NCBI RefSeq assembly: GCF_900116105.1
Contig: NZ_FPAC01000005.1
Span: 62,001 to 126,000 of the forward strand
Length of the DNA stretch: 64,000 nt
From: Paenibacillus sp. 453mf
Lineage (GTDB): Bacteria > Bacillota > Bacilli > Paenibacillales > Paenibacillaceae
Reading direction: 5' to 3'
In this document: piece by piece, positions 52,757-62,129 of the stretch
Layout of the letters: every line of letters begins with the position of its first letter
How positions within the stretch are numbered: position 1 is the first letter of the stretch
The notes under the pieces: generated by a model
What the model was told of the DNA's origin: nothing
What the model saw: the letters and a program-made list of their open reading frames with translations, nothing else
Database searches by the model: none
Program-made: the position numbers and the translations under genes

Positions 52757-55681
52757 TTATTTAGCTGGTGTAGTGTAGTAGAAGTCTGCTACTTTATTTC
52801 CTGCTACATCAGTTACATAAGAACCAGAAGCATTACCATTAAGCTCAACTTCAACATTTTGATTAGCCGTTACAGCTTTTTCAAGAGTCAGAGTCAATAC
52901 TGAGCCAGTGCCTTCTGTAGCATTTGTTACTTTTACAGCAGTACCATCAACAGTAACTGTGAATGCCGCTGGAGTATAGTTAACATCAAGAGCTTCAGAG
53001 TAGCTCAAAGTGATTGTTCTTCCGCTAGCATTCAGGGATTTTTCATCAGCAACTGCTGTGATACCATCCGCAACTTCACCAACGAAAGAAGGTTGCAATT
53101 TACGACCTACAGAATCAGTTGAACTAATGTCATTGATATTAGTCAAAGTAGTCAGTTTTACGTTTTCTGCGTTGTAAGGAATAACATCCTCTTCGTCAAG
53201 AGTAAATGTAAGCACAGTTACTCCTGTTGCATTGCTGGAGCTTAGAGTGAAATCAGAAGAGTCATAAGTAGATGTTCCTACAGTAATTACGAAATCAGAA
53301 GGATCTACATATGTCAGATTACCTTTTAGCTCAGCAGTGATTGTTTGACGATCTGTTGCTTTAATAGTATCAGCATCAAATCCGATGTGGGAATCTGCTT
53401 GGCTCTTCAGATCCACACTTCCGTTACCCACATAGTTTCCGTTTGTATCAGCAACGTTAACGACACGGATAGCATTCGCACCTGTCAATCCAGTAGCTTT
53501 GTCCTTAGGAACAGTCAATACTACTGTATTCGTATTATAGAGTGCAATGCTTGTAGAAGCAGATTGGAATGGAGTATAAGTTGCTCCTGTTACATAATCG
53601 TATTTGTTCACATCAAGAGCTGAACCAGAACCACTTGTAGCTACTGGTCTAGCGAATTCAACGTAAACTTCATAATTATCAGCATCTACAGAGCTATACC
53701 ATGCATCTACTACTTTCAAGCTACCTACAACAGTAGTTGAGAAAGCGACAGATTGAGGAATAATTGCATTACCAATTGTAGCTTGGTCACGAACACCTGA
53801 AACTTCAAGTGTATAATCACCAGCTGGCAATGGTCCGCCTACAGTGCTAAGTACAACTTTAGTTTGATCTTCTTTACCGTTTGTAGTGCCATACTTAGGA
53901 GTTACAGAAGGATTTCCTTTTGTAGAGAATCCTTGACCCGTGTAAACATCACCATTAGATTTCTTCAAGACGTAGTTAGATTTAACCGTGATATCTGCTG
54001 GCAAGATTTTTTCAGAGAAGCTAACGATAATGTCTGTTCCTGCTTCATCAGAATCTGCAGTCACTTCAACAACTGTTGGGCGCACTGTATCTAATTCAGG
54101 AGTAACTGTTGCATTACGGTCAGCACTGTTATCACTGTAATCTGTTACACCAGTAAGGTATACAGTATTAGCTCCCAGGCTAAGTTTGTTAGGCTCAGAG
54201 AATTGCAGTGTTACTACATTGTCTTTAACTGTTACAGTAGCAGACTTGTTAGAAGATGTGTGATAAGCACTCTTCACTGATTTAACTGGTTCATTAAATG
54301 TAACTTTCACTTCTCTCAGATCACTTGTAGTTACAGAAGTGATTTCTGGAGCAGCAGTATCTTCTGCAATTGTAAAGTCGCTAGCAGAAGTAGCAATAGT
54401 GAAACCTGCATAATCTTTAATGTTTGAAACAGTCAGAGAATGCTCACCTACAGGCAGGTTAGTTGTGATAAATGCAACGTTAGGGTACGTGAATTTAACA
54501 CTACCGCTAATCACTTGACCATCAACTTTATAGTTTGCTAAGTTGTTAGCAGTTTGAGCAGTAACTGGCTCGGAGAATTCTACTCTCAAAGCTTTAGTAC
54601 CCAATCCAGTAACTTCAGATACCTCTGGCAATTGAGTATCAACTGCTGTGAATTTAACTGTTTCACTGAAAGTTTTAGAACCATCAGCATTCTTCACACC
54701 GCTGATTGTAAGATTGGTTTCTTTTTGTTGTGGCAATTTGCTAGCATCTTCTTGTTTTACAAGAAGAGTTACAGTTTTCTTATCAGCAGAAAGTGTTGCA
54801 GACTCGAAGTTAACTCCAGACACTTTGTAGTTGTCTACGTTGGTAGCAGTTGTAGCATCTACATCGCCATCGTATTTAACTTGAAGTTCTTTGTAGTTAG
54901 TTGCAGTTGCTGCTTCTACTTTAGTAGCTGCAGTTACTACATAAGTAACTTTCTCAGTGAATTCTTTTTCTTGGTAAGTAAATTTAACTTCAGTTTCTTT
55001 GTTAGCTTCAAGAGCTGTATCCAAAGTTACTTTTACAGTTTCGCCGTCAGTCATTTTGAATTCTACAGCTTTACCGGACTCGATAACTGTGTAGGATTCA
55101 ACGGACAGGCTCAGTTCTTGATCAACTGAGTAAGCAGCGCCTACAAGAAGTTCGCGAGTTGCGTTGGATTGGAAGTTAGCGTTAGCGTCAACCAGACCTG
55201 CGTTGATTGCTGCTTGAACATAACCTTTAGCCCATGTTGTTGCAGAGTTGTTAGTTTCAGTTGGTACTTCAAGATCAAGCGCACGTACAAGTACAGTTGC
55301 CATTTCTTGAATTGTTACTGGGTTAGAAACTCCGAAGATTTTCTTAGTAGAGTTAACGCCTTCCATGATACCTGCTGCGTAAACTGCTTCTACATAAGGA
55401 GCTGCCCAGTGGTTCTCACCGTAGTTTTTGTCTTTGAAGGAGTAAACACCTTCTACTTCTTTAAGACCCAAAGTCTTAGTGATGACTTTAGCGAACTCAG
55501 CGCGAGTCATTTGTCTGTCAAGGTGTGCTTGACCGTCTGGGAATCCAGAGAAGATACCTTTATCTTTCAAGTAATTGTATTGCGCGTTTACATCAGTAAG
55601 ACCAGTTTGACCGAACGCTACAGAAGCAAACATGGAGAATGCCATTGCTGTAGACAAAGCCACGGATAAAATTTTCTTCAT
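52757..55681 (-). CDS. S-layer protein with N-terminal SLH domains
   Basis: Major surface-layer candidate, 974 aa. A signal peptide (MKKILSVALSTAMAFSMFAS ... AFG, about 1-26) is followed by three SLH domains (about 27-195; HLDRQMTRAEFAKVITKTL, VTIQEMATVLVRAL, QSNATRELLVGAAY), then beta-rich Ig/Big-like modules with DxxxPxVxxVT-type starts to the C-terminus. Composition is acidic and Thr/Val-rich, with very few cysteines, as expected. Codon use is A/T-ending, unlike its neighbours, suggesting high expression. Start 55681 has GGAGGAG upstream; an in-frame ATG at 55771, with GGGGGTG upstream, would add 30 residues (see findings). It is followed by a strong terminator. Confidence 0.92.
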   Translation of the reverse strand: MKKILSVALSTAMAFSMFASVAFGQTGLTDVNAQYNYLKDKGIFSGFPDGQAHLDRQMTRAEFAKVITKTLGLKEVEGVYSFKDKNYGENHWAAPYVEAVYAAGIMEGVNSTKKIFGVSNPVTIQEMATVLVRALDLEVPTETNNSATTWAKGYVQAAINAGLVDANANFQSNATRELLVGAAYSVDQELSLSVESYTVIESGKAVEFKMTDGETVKVTLDTALEANKETEVKFTYQEKEFTEKVTYVVTAATKVEAATATNYKELQVKYDGDVDATTATNVDNYKVSGVNFESATLSADKKTVTLLVKQEDASKLPQQKETNLTISGVKNADGSKTFSETVKFTAVDTQLPEVSEVTGLGTKALRVEFSEPVTAQTANNLANYKVDGQVISGSVKFTYPNVAFITTNLPVGEHSLTVSNIKDYAGFTIATSASDFTIAEDTAAPEITSVTTSDLREVKVTFNEPVKSVKSAYHTSSNKSATVTVKDNVVTLQFSEPNKLSLGANTVYLTGVTDYSDNSADRNATVTPELDTVRPTVVEVTADSDEAGTDIIVSFSEKILPADITVKSNYVLKKSNGDVYTGQGFSTKGNPSVTPKYGTTNGKEDQTKVVLSTVGGPLPAGDYTLEVSGVRDQATIGNAIIPQSVAFSTTVVGSLKVVDAWYSSVDADNYEVYVEFARPVATSGSGSALDVNKYDYVTGATYTPFQSASTSIALYNTNTVVLTVPKDKATGLTGANAIRVVNVADTNGNYVGNGSVDLKSQADSHIGFDADTIKATDRQTITAELKGNLTYVDPSDFVITVGTSTYDSSDFTLSSSNATGVTVLTFTLDEEDVIPYNAENVKLTTLTNINDISSTDSVGRKLQPSFVGEVADGITAVADEKSLNASGRTITLSYSEALDVNYTPAAFTVTVDGTAVKVTNATEGTGSVLTLTLEKAVTANQNVEVELNGNASGSYVTDVAGNKVADFYYTTPAK

Positions 55682-55733
55682 AACCTTTTTTTCTCCTCCT
55701 CGAGAAATCATCACATGATTATTTTCTTTATGA

Positions 55734-55749
55734 TTACTAGTACTAGTAA
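55734..55749. repeat. 16-bp perfect palindrome in the S-layer 5' region
   Basis: TTACTAGTACTAGTAA is self-complementary over 16 bp; another ACTAGT copy lies at 55845-55850. It lies inside the in-frame upstream extension of the S-layer gene, so it is either coding, an mRNA hairpin, or an operator. Confidence 0.6.
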
Positions 55750-55825
55750 ATTGGTTGCCCGTGTTACTCATTAGCCGATACACCCCCTTTCCAGAGTTGA
55801 GCAAGTAAATCCATATAAAATGATG

Positions 55826-55843
55826 TCTGTGATAGATCACAGA
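55826..55843. repeat. Perfect 8-bp inverted repeat in the S-layer leader
   Basis: TCTGTGAT-AG-ATCACAGA lies between the predicted promoter and both start codons, about 55 nt upstream of the first start. It could be an operator or a stabilising mRNA stem. The half-site TGTGA/TCACA resembles Crp-type sites but the spacing (4 bp) does not fit. Confidence 0.65.
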
Positions 55844-55904
55844 AACTAGTAAATATAAGCCAGGGTAAGAAAAAATAGAGTAGTTTCCTAATCCTACCTA
55901 TCGT

Positions 55905-55933
55905 ATTATACAATGTGGTTTAGAAGACGTAAA
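55905..55933 (-). promoter_or_regulatory. Predicted S-layer gene promoter
   Basis: Minus-strand -35 TTTACG (55928-55933), 17-bp spacer, -10 TATAAT (55905-55910). It gives about 130 nt to the first start and 220 nt to the second, long leaders as often seen for S-layer genes. Confidence 0.55.
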
Positions 55934-56256
55934 GAAAATTTTTCTAATAAATAGACAAAATTCTCCACAAATCTCTTTCCTAAATCCTCCATCGTTTGGC
56001 TCTACATCTTAAACGCATTAGTTTCAAAAAAGTTGCGAAGTTTCGAAAAAAAATTTCCACTAATTAAAAAATGATGGGATTCATCCTTCAATATACAATA
56101 TCGGTACCAATTAATTGATAATGAATAGCGCGGTAACTCTAAGTTATATGTAACCACAAACAATATTGGAATATCCTTCAATTCAAGTGATAATTCAAAA
56201 AAATTTGAAAATCCCTTCAGAAGAAATAACAACGTAACCACTTGAACTATAAAAAT
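55934..56256. other. AT-rich upstream region of the S-layer gene
   Basis: No supportable gene. A 79-codon minus-strand frame (56002-56241, GTG start) has no ribosome binding site and no recognisable motif. The region may hold further upstream promoter elements of the S-layer gene. Confidence 0.4.
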
Positions 56257-56285
56257 ATAAAAAAGGTGCCGAATCTCGGCACCTT
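56257..56285 (-). terminator. Terminator of the 56307 gene
   Basis: AAGGTGCCGA (56263-56272) / TCGGCACCTT (56276-56285), a perfect 10-bp stem with a 3-nt loop, followed by TTTTTTATA on the minus strand. Confidence 0.9.
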
Positions 56286-56306
56286 CATTCTAATTATCCA
56301 GTGGGT

Positions 56307-56648
56307 TTACTTAATCTTCATTGCCAGCTCGATGATGCGAGCACGCAGTTTTGGATCGGTATTCAAATTCTCGTACATATCCTCGATCGGTTTCTTGTTA
56401 TCACGGTATGTCTTCTCGTGCTTGATCGTGACATGGGACCATTCAATAAGCTCATTCTCTGCTGCCATCAAGTTATTATATGCATCGTGGAATCCAGTCT
56501 TCATAACAAGACCTTCCATAACTTCCTGCGAGATCTCCTGAGTCTTGCGTGCCTTCTCAATCTCTACTTCCAGAATCGCCGCTTGTTTCTCAAACTGTGT
56601 CTTTGCCTTCATGTAGCCAAGCTGAGCTTTCGAATAGATTGCTTTCAT
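56307..56648 (-). CDS. Hypothetical coiled-coil protein
   Basis: 113 aa, not recognised; highly charged and predicted almost entirely helical, with heptad-like segments (KTQFEKQAAILEVEIEKARK, MAAENELIEWSHVTIKHEKT). No signal peptide, so it should act in the cytoplasm. It is a single-gene unit between two surface-protein genes with its own terminator. Confidence 0.7.
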   Translation of the reverse strand: MKAIYSKAQLGYMKAKTQFEKQAAILEVEIEKARKTQEISQEVMEGLVMKTGFHDAYNNLMAAENELIEWSHVTIKHEKTYRDNKKPIEDMYENLNTDPKLRARIIELAMKIK

Positions 56649-56748
56649 CAGATACCTTCACCCTTTAGCAAAATGTGTATTTTAACGCTATTGTATCTTA
56701 TAATCTATTAAATTACAAAATCTAGTGAATGATTCTTCCTATAGACAG

Positions 56749-56782
56749 AAAAGAACTGCGCCTCAGAGGAGCAGTTCTTTCT
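56749..56782 (-). terminator. Terminator of the 1298-aa SLH gene
   Basis: AAGAACTGC (56751-56759) / GCAGTTCTT (56771-56779), a 9-bp stem followed by a T-rich tract on the minus strand. Confidence 0.82.
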
Positions 56783-56795
56783 CTGTTAGAAGATT

Positions 56796-59700
56796 TTAAC
56801 TTAAATTATTTGGAAAAAGTTTGTTGCTCTTTTTGAATAGCTCCACAGCGATTTTAGCTGCTTCTGCACGTGTCAGGAAGCCCTGCGGATTAAAGCTGTA
56901 CTGCGGCTTGCTCTGTCCAGCAACGGTAATTGCATTCCCTGTCATAATCTTTGCTTTGTTTACTGCAAGGACCGCAGGCTTCGCATAATAGTTAATACTG
57001 CCGGAATCCACATACAGCTTCGCCAGATTGTCCGTAAGCTTGCTGTCATTAGCAGCTAGTTTGAGTTTCATTGCACGGGCGATCATAACAGCCGCTTGCT
57101 CACGAGTCAGAGGTTGGCTCGGTGCAAACACCCCTTCTGTTAATCCTGTTACAATTCCTGCTCTTGCTGCTGTTTCAATATGCTCATAATCCCATGTTTC
57201 GCTTCGTGCCCCAGGCACCAGATCCACGAATGTTTGATTATTGTCGTAGTTCAGAGGCAGATTCATACCCTTAACGAGCAATGTTGCGAATTCACCGCGT
57301 GATGTGCGATCGTCAGTACCAAACTGATCAAATCGGATATTCTCCATCAAGCCTTTCGAATACATTGCGTTCAGGACGTTACGAGCCCAGTTATGATTCG
57401 TAATATCTGTATAACTTCGGCTCAGCTTCATAACCACATAATATCCGAACTCATCAAAAGGAACAGTAATGGTATGGTTCTTCGCATCGACAATACCACC
57501 AACATTTACCCATTCGCGATCAGAAGTATATTTAAATACCGTGATTGTGGATCCCACTTCGTCAACTACACTGCTGTTATAAGTGAGTGTCAGTTCCCCT
57601 CGCTGTGATGGAGTAACCTCACGTTCAGCTGCAATTGTCGGATCACCATACAAGCCTTCAATTGAATATGGCGCAAGTCCATTCGTAGGCGGCAAGTAAT
57701 CAGCAGAACCTAGTGTTCCACGTTCCCCTAGACCTCCACTGATCCAGTAAACATTAGAAATCGTCGTAAAGTTCTGTTTATCTCCAGAAGAAGCTCCGAA
57801 ACGCAAGAAGTACTCATCCGGGATATCCCATACTGGTAATCCTGTTTCGTCATTAGAAAGACCGTTATTAGGGAAACCAATAATGTTGCCATAATCATTT
57901 CTACGTTCAACTACGCCGTCTTTTGGATCAGCGAGACCGAATAACAGCTGTGTGGTAGGATAGTATTTGTTAATTCCTCTTGTATCTGTAGATTGCATGA
58001 TGGTTCCCTTAGGAAACTCAAGCTCTAGGCTCTTGTTAAATACACTGTATTTATTAGCTACTTTAGGAGCCATGTATTGGGAATCAACGGCAACGGCACC
58101 TGTATAATACACGGATATGGTGTCTTCAAGAGTTGTACTTCCACGTACGATCTCAATATCAATATCATTCGCTTTGTCTTGCTTGAGCCCTACATAATCA
58201 TACAAGAAACGGTCATCACCCAGATCCGTTCTCTTTACAGCAGGTTCGCCATCAATCAATACTTCAGTTGCACCTTCGGCCTCAATATCAAAACGAACAA
58301 AGTTCTTATTTACAACATAGGCTCCATCAACTGTTGGCTGTGGTGCTAACAATCGATAAGGCTTAACCTCACGGACCAACTGGAGCTGCTGACTTGTCTT
58401 CGCACCTGTACTATTAATCAATTCGAGGTTATAAACATAGGTTCCAGGCGTTTCAGCAGGCAAATTTTGTACACGAATGACAAATTCAGCAGAACTGCCG
58501 AAGTATTCATATGCATAAGTCTTATTATTGTAAGTAAACTCACTAGTCTGTTTAATTACTGTGTCTGTAACATCCAATGAGAACAAATTTTGTGATCCGA
58601 GATTCAAGTTCACCTTGGATGCTCCATTACCACGAATAACGATATCATGCTCTTGGAGACTCGTTGTATAGGTACCACCATTGTAAATGAAATCAGGAGT
58701 CAGGTTAAAAATCTTGGCCCATTGTTCATTATCTGTATATTCCAGCGGGAAAGTAACTCTGTTGTTGCCTACAGCCGGCTGGAATTTATCAATATTGGAA
58801 ACATTCTCATCCAGAATATAGACTCGGATTTCTTTTCTTACAACCCGGTACTGGTTGTTATCATCTGCTACCGTCCCGGTAAATACAATTCTGTTCTCAC
58901 CATAATATAAAGGCCCTGAGTCTGCATTGACTTGAAGATTCAAATTAAACTTTCCATTCGTCAGCCATGAAGTTCCAAGACCAGCTGGAGTTGTTCCGTT
59001 TACAAACACTTCTCCTTTGAAAGCCGTGCTGTTCAGATCAAACCCGATGTACTCCCCTGAAACCTGCAGGTTCGTTGTCTGATTCGAATCAATCGTCACC
59101 GTCTGTCCGTCGGTCAGGTTGGAGACGTAAATATAGGTCTTGGAGACAAATGAAATGACAGCGTCCTTATACTGAGTGGAGCCGGAATATTGGAAACGAA
59201 CGGTTTGATTCCCGTTCTGAAAGCCAGAAATTCTGTAGATATACTCTGTTGTTGATCCTTCCACCGGCCCCACATAACTGATTGACATGTTGCTGCCTAC
59301 AGGTAAGTATTTTGCTGTTAAGGCATTAGGGTCTGTGACAGGAGAATTCGTCTTCACGGAAATATAGAAATCACTGGAATCTACATTTGCTCCGTTGAGA
59401 TTCTCTTTGGAATATGTTGCTTTACCATCTGTACCCACTGTATATCCTTTCAAATGATACAGCTGACTAATTACGACTTCACCTTGAGCAAAATTGAAAT
59501 TAGCAGCCTTGTTCACCATCGTCGAACCGTAGGTGATATTTAACGAGTGCCTTTGGCTTTTTGCTGTCGTTCCACTTGCATCGTCAAGAAAAGGAAAATT
59601 CGGAACTGCAAAAGTAATCAGTCGGTACGCGGAGGTTGCTCCCTCGACACCTTGAATGACAACATCGCTATTGCCTGCAGTGACCAGCTTGCCTGAGCTG

Positions 59701-60692
59701 TCTAGTGACAGGGAAGAGAAATACACCGGAGTTACATCAATACCATTAAGCTTAATTGACTTACTCACAGCATCGCCTTCATCGGGAACTAGAGCTTGTA
59801 CATACAAAGTCGCTGTATCTTCCGCTCCTGTCCATGTCGGTGTTCCTGTTAATAGATTATTTGCATTAAGACTTGAGTCTGCCAAGTACATAGAAACAAT
59901 CGGATTGCTAGTATCAAAATAATACAACGAGTGATTCACCGTAATCCGATCTGAACCATTCTCAATAACGAGCACGATATTGTTAAGTCCAGGATTTAGC
60001 GATAGTTGCGGAGAGTAGAACGTTCCATCTGACAATAATGTCGTTGCTAGTGCTGATCCGCCATTCAGTGCTATCGTTGCTCTCGTCGCATTTTGAATTT
60101 TACCTTGAAGGGTAATATCCTTTCTCGGGATGACCACCTGAGTTCCCTCATTCAAGGTTACTGGTTGAGACAATCCTAGAACGCTAAGACTCTCTACATA
60201 TGGAACCTGGTCAAACAATACATAGAAGCTCTCTGACCGAGTCATATTGCCTTGTGTCCCAGAGAAAGTAATTTCATTCATGCCTGGATACAGCGTAAGT
60301 GTAGATGTGAAACGGTTATCCGGACTATCCAAATCAAGCTGGATGGTACCTGGAGTTACTTTGGAAGTATCACGAGTCCACTTTGAAGTGAGTGGATCCC
60401 ATGTCAATTGCTGAATGCTGGCACTGAGTGTAGAGCCTGTAACTTTGGTATAGGTACCCGTTACGGTCAGCATTTTCTCTGTTACTTTATATGCATTGTC
60501 TCTACTCAGTAATTTATCCGTTCCTTCGAGCTTCAACTGTACCGTATTCTTTAGAGTCTCAATATCCGGAGCAAAATAACTCGTAGATACATTATCTGCT
60601 GCCTCTGCCTTATTAACCAAACCAGGGGGGAACAGTGAAACAATAAGTGTTACTAACAGCAGCCATACCATCGGCCGTTTGATGCGCTGCAT
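56796..60692 (-). CDS. Large surface protein with three C-terminal SLH domains
   Basis: 1298 aa. A signal peptide (about 1-32, LLLVTLIVSLFPPGLVNKAEA) precedes a long beta-rich region of repeated Ig-like modules (about 35-1090) with glycine/asparagine turns (YPGMNEITFSGTQGN, LNPGLNNIVLVIENGS). Three SLH domains close the protein (about 1100-1290; GTDDRTSRGEFATLLVKGM, PLTREQAAVMIARAM, FLTRAEAAKIAVELF). Architecture and size resemble SlhA of Paenibacillus alvei, an SLH protein needed for swarming; orthology is inferred, not tested. It follows the tagO terminator and ends with its own. Confidence 0.88.
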   Translation of the reverse strand: MQRIKRPMVWLLLVTLIVSLFPPGLVNKAEAADNVSTSYFAPDIETLKNTVQLKLEGTDKLLSRDNAYKVTEKMLTVTGTYTKVTGSTLSASIQQLTWDPLTSKWTRDTSKVTPGTIQLDLDSPDNRFTSTLTLYPGMNEITFSGTQGNMTRSESFYVLFDQVPYVESLSVLGLSQPVTLNEGTQVVIPRKDITLQGKIQNATRATIALNGGSALATTLLSDGTFYSPQLSLNPGLNNIVLVIENGSDRITVNHSLYYFDTSNPIVSMYLADSSLNANNLLTGTPTWTGAEDTATLYVQALVPDEGDAVSKSIKLNGIDVTPVYFSSLSLDSSGKLVTAGNSDVVIQGVEGATSAYRLITFAVPNFPFLDDASGTTAKSQRHSLNITYGSTMVNKAANFNFAQGEVVISQLYHLKGYTVGTDGKATYSKENLNGANVDSSDFYISVKTNSPVTDPNALTAKYLPVGSNMSISYVGPVEGSTTEYIYRISGFQNGNQTVRFQYSGSTQYKDAVISFVSKTYIYVSNLTDGQTVTIDSNQTTNLQVSGEYIGFDLNSTAFKGEVFVNGTTPAGLGTSWLTNGKFNLNLQVNADSGPLYYGENRIVFTGTVADDNNQYRVVRKEIRVYILDENVSNIDKFQPAVGNNRVTFPLEYTDNEQWAKIFNLTPDFIYNGGTYTTSLQEHDIVIRGNGASKVNLNLGSQNLFSLDVTDTVIKQTSEFTYNNKTYAYEYFGSSAEFVIRVQNLPAETPGTYVYNLELINSTGAKTSQQLQLVREVKPYRLLAPQPTVDGAYVVNKNFVRFDIEAEGATEVLIDGEPAVKRTDLGDDRFLYDYVGLKQDKANDIDIEIVRGSTTLEDTISVYYTGAVAVDSQYMAPKVANKYSVFNKSLELEFPKGTIMQSTDTRGINKYYPTTQLLFGLADPKDGVVERRNDYGNIIGFPNNGLSNDETGLPVWDIPDEYFLRFGASSGDKQNFTTISNVYWISGGLGERGTLGSADYLPPTNGLAPYSIEGLYGDPTIAAEREVTPSQRGELTLTYNSSVVDEVGSTITVFKYTSDREWVNVGGIVDAKNHTITVPFDEFGYYVVMKLSRSYTDITNHNWARNVLNAMYSKGLMENIRFDQFGTDDRTSRGEFATLLVKGMNLPLNYDNNQTFVDLVPGARSETWDYEHIETAARAGIVTGLTEGVFAPSQPLTREQAAVMIARAMKLKLAANDSKLTDNLAKLYVDSGSINYYAKPAVLAVNKAKIMTGNAITVAGQSKPQYSFNPQGFLTRAEAAKIAVELFKKSNKLFPNNLS

Positions 60693-60761
60693 ATAATCTC
60701 TCCTTTAAATATAGTTACCTCTTATATCGGAAGGCCTGCGTTAAATATGAAGAAGTTTCCA

Positions 60762-60798
60762 CAAAAAAAGCCTTATTCCCTAAATAGGAACAAGGCTG
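60762..60798 (-). terminator. Terminator of the csaB-tagA-tagO run
   Basis: AGCCTTATTCC (60769-60779) / GGAACAAGGCT (60787-60797) with one mismatch; seven Ts follow on the minus strand. Confidence 0.85.
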
Positions 60799-60854
60799 GT
60801 TAATAATAATTCAAAGGTTTAAATTATAGATTATATAATAGCTGTAAGCTTCAC

Positions 60855-61979
60855 TTAAGATTTTGTGCGAGACTCAGATGCCTTCACTCTCAGCTTCATG
60901 AAGAAGTTGATCAGCGGACGCTTCGTTTTGTCAATCAAGCCGATGACCTCTGCACCGATCTGCAGGAAGAACATCATGACACAGATCACGACAAACGTAA
61001 CCCAGTTCGCCTCATGCATCGTTGCAGAAGACTGGATAACAGCAAGCACGCCGAAGAATGCGGCAATACCGTAGATAATTAGCACCGTTTGACGGTGGCT
61101 GAATCCAAGCTCACGCAGACGGTGATGCAAGTGGCCTTTATCCGGTGCGAAGATCGGCTTCTTGTTCAGGAAGCGGCGAAGAATCGCAAAGAGCGTATCG
61201 GACAATGGTACAGCGATAATGATCAGCGGTGTAATCAAGGATACGACAGCAATCTGTTTAAAACCAAGAAGCGAGAGCATGGCAAGACTGAAGCCCAGGA
61301 ACAAGGAGCCTGTATCTCCCATGAAGATCTTGGCCGGATGGAAGTTAAAGAACAAGAATCCGATAATGCTGCCGAGCAGCACAAGACAGATAAGTGCAGT
61401 CGTAATATTCCCCATAATAAAGGACATCACCGCAATCGTTCCAATCGCAATGGCAGACACACCCGCGGCAAGGCCGTCGAGTCCGTCAATCAGGTTAATC
61501 GCATTCGTCACACCAACAATCCAAAAGATCGTCAGTGGAATCGAAATCCATAGTTCAAGTGATGAGTAAGCATCAACAAAAGGAATATTTACAAAATCTA
61601 TACGGATCTGAAATCCGAACACAACGACACACGCCGTAATAATCTGAGCCAGAAATTTAACCTTGGCTGACAATTGAAATCGGTCATCGAGCGCACCGAT
61701 TAGGGCAATCATCGTACCGCCAATCATAAAAGCTTGGATGAATCGGGAATCTCTTGCAGTGAAGTATTCCGAAACAAACGGAAGTAACGCCAGCATCGTG
61801 ACCATGAAAGCAAGAAAAATACCGAGACCGCCAAGTCTAGGCATAATCTTGGTATGAACCTTACGTGCATCAGGCACGTCCACGGCTCCCACATTTACCG
61901 CAAACTTCTTCACTAGAGGCGTCAATCCTACCGCAAGTCCGAGAGCCACGATAAATCCCAAGATATAGAACATGTACAT
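60855..61979 (-). CDS. tagO: UDP-GlcNAc:undecaprenyl-phosphate GlcNAc-1-phosphate transferase
   Basis: Integral membrane enzyme of the WecA/TagO/MraY superfamily that starts teichoic-acid or secondary wall-polymer synthesis on the lipid carrier. Motifs: VGAVDVPDARKVHTKIMPRLGG-type loop, GALDDRF (Asp pair), NAINLIDGLDGLAAG, FMGDTGSLFLG and the cytosolic HLHHRL. About ten membrane helices. The start is uncertain: ATG 61979 has GGGGG about 12 nt upstream and gives 374 aa like Bacillus TagO, whereas an ATG at 62054 adds 25 residues without a clear ribosome binding site. It lies 150 bp downstream of tagA. Confidence 0.93.
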   Translation of the reverse strand: MYMFYILGFIVALGLAVGLTPLVKKFAVNVGAVDVPDARKVHTKIMPRLGGLGIFLAFMVTMLALLPFVSEYFTARDSRFIQAFMIGGTMIALIGALDDRFQLSAKVKFLAQIITACVVVFGFQIRIDFVNIPFVDAYSSLELWISIPLTIFWIVGVTNAINLIDGLDGLAAGVSAIAIGTIAVMSFIMGNITTALICLVLLGSIIGFLFFNFHPAKIFMGDTGSLFLGFSLAMLSLLGFKQIAVVSLITPLIIIAVPLSDTLFAILRRFLNKKPIFAPDKGHLHHRLRELGFSHRQTVLIIYGIAAFFGVLAVIQSSATMHEANWVTFVVICVMMFFLQIGAEVIGLIDKTKRPLINFFMKLRVKASESRTKS

Positions 61980-62129
61980 TTGTTCATTCAACCCCCAATT
62001 TTTAAAAAACAAAGAATCCTGTACGAATCTGTTCATGACCCAACTGAAAAGCATTATACTCTCTTGACCTCTGAATTACTATTCTTTTTTTCTAGCAAAA
62101 ATCATTGTTTTTAACAGATCTTCCTGTAT

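Noticed and set aside
55826..55843. Crp/Fnr binding site in the S-layer leader
   Set aside because: The half-sites match TGTGA/TCACA but are separated by 4 bp rather than 6, and the site lies downstream of the predicted promoter.
56002..56241. 79-aa minus-strand frame upstream of the S-layer gene
   Set aside because: GTG start without a ribosome binding site, AT-rich, no recognisable motif.
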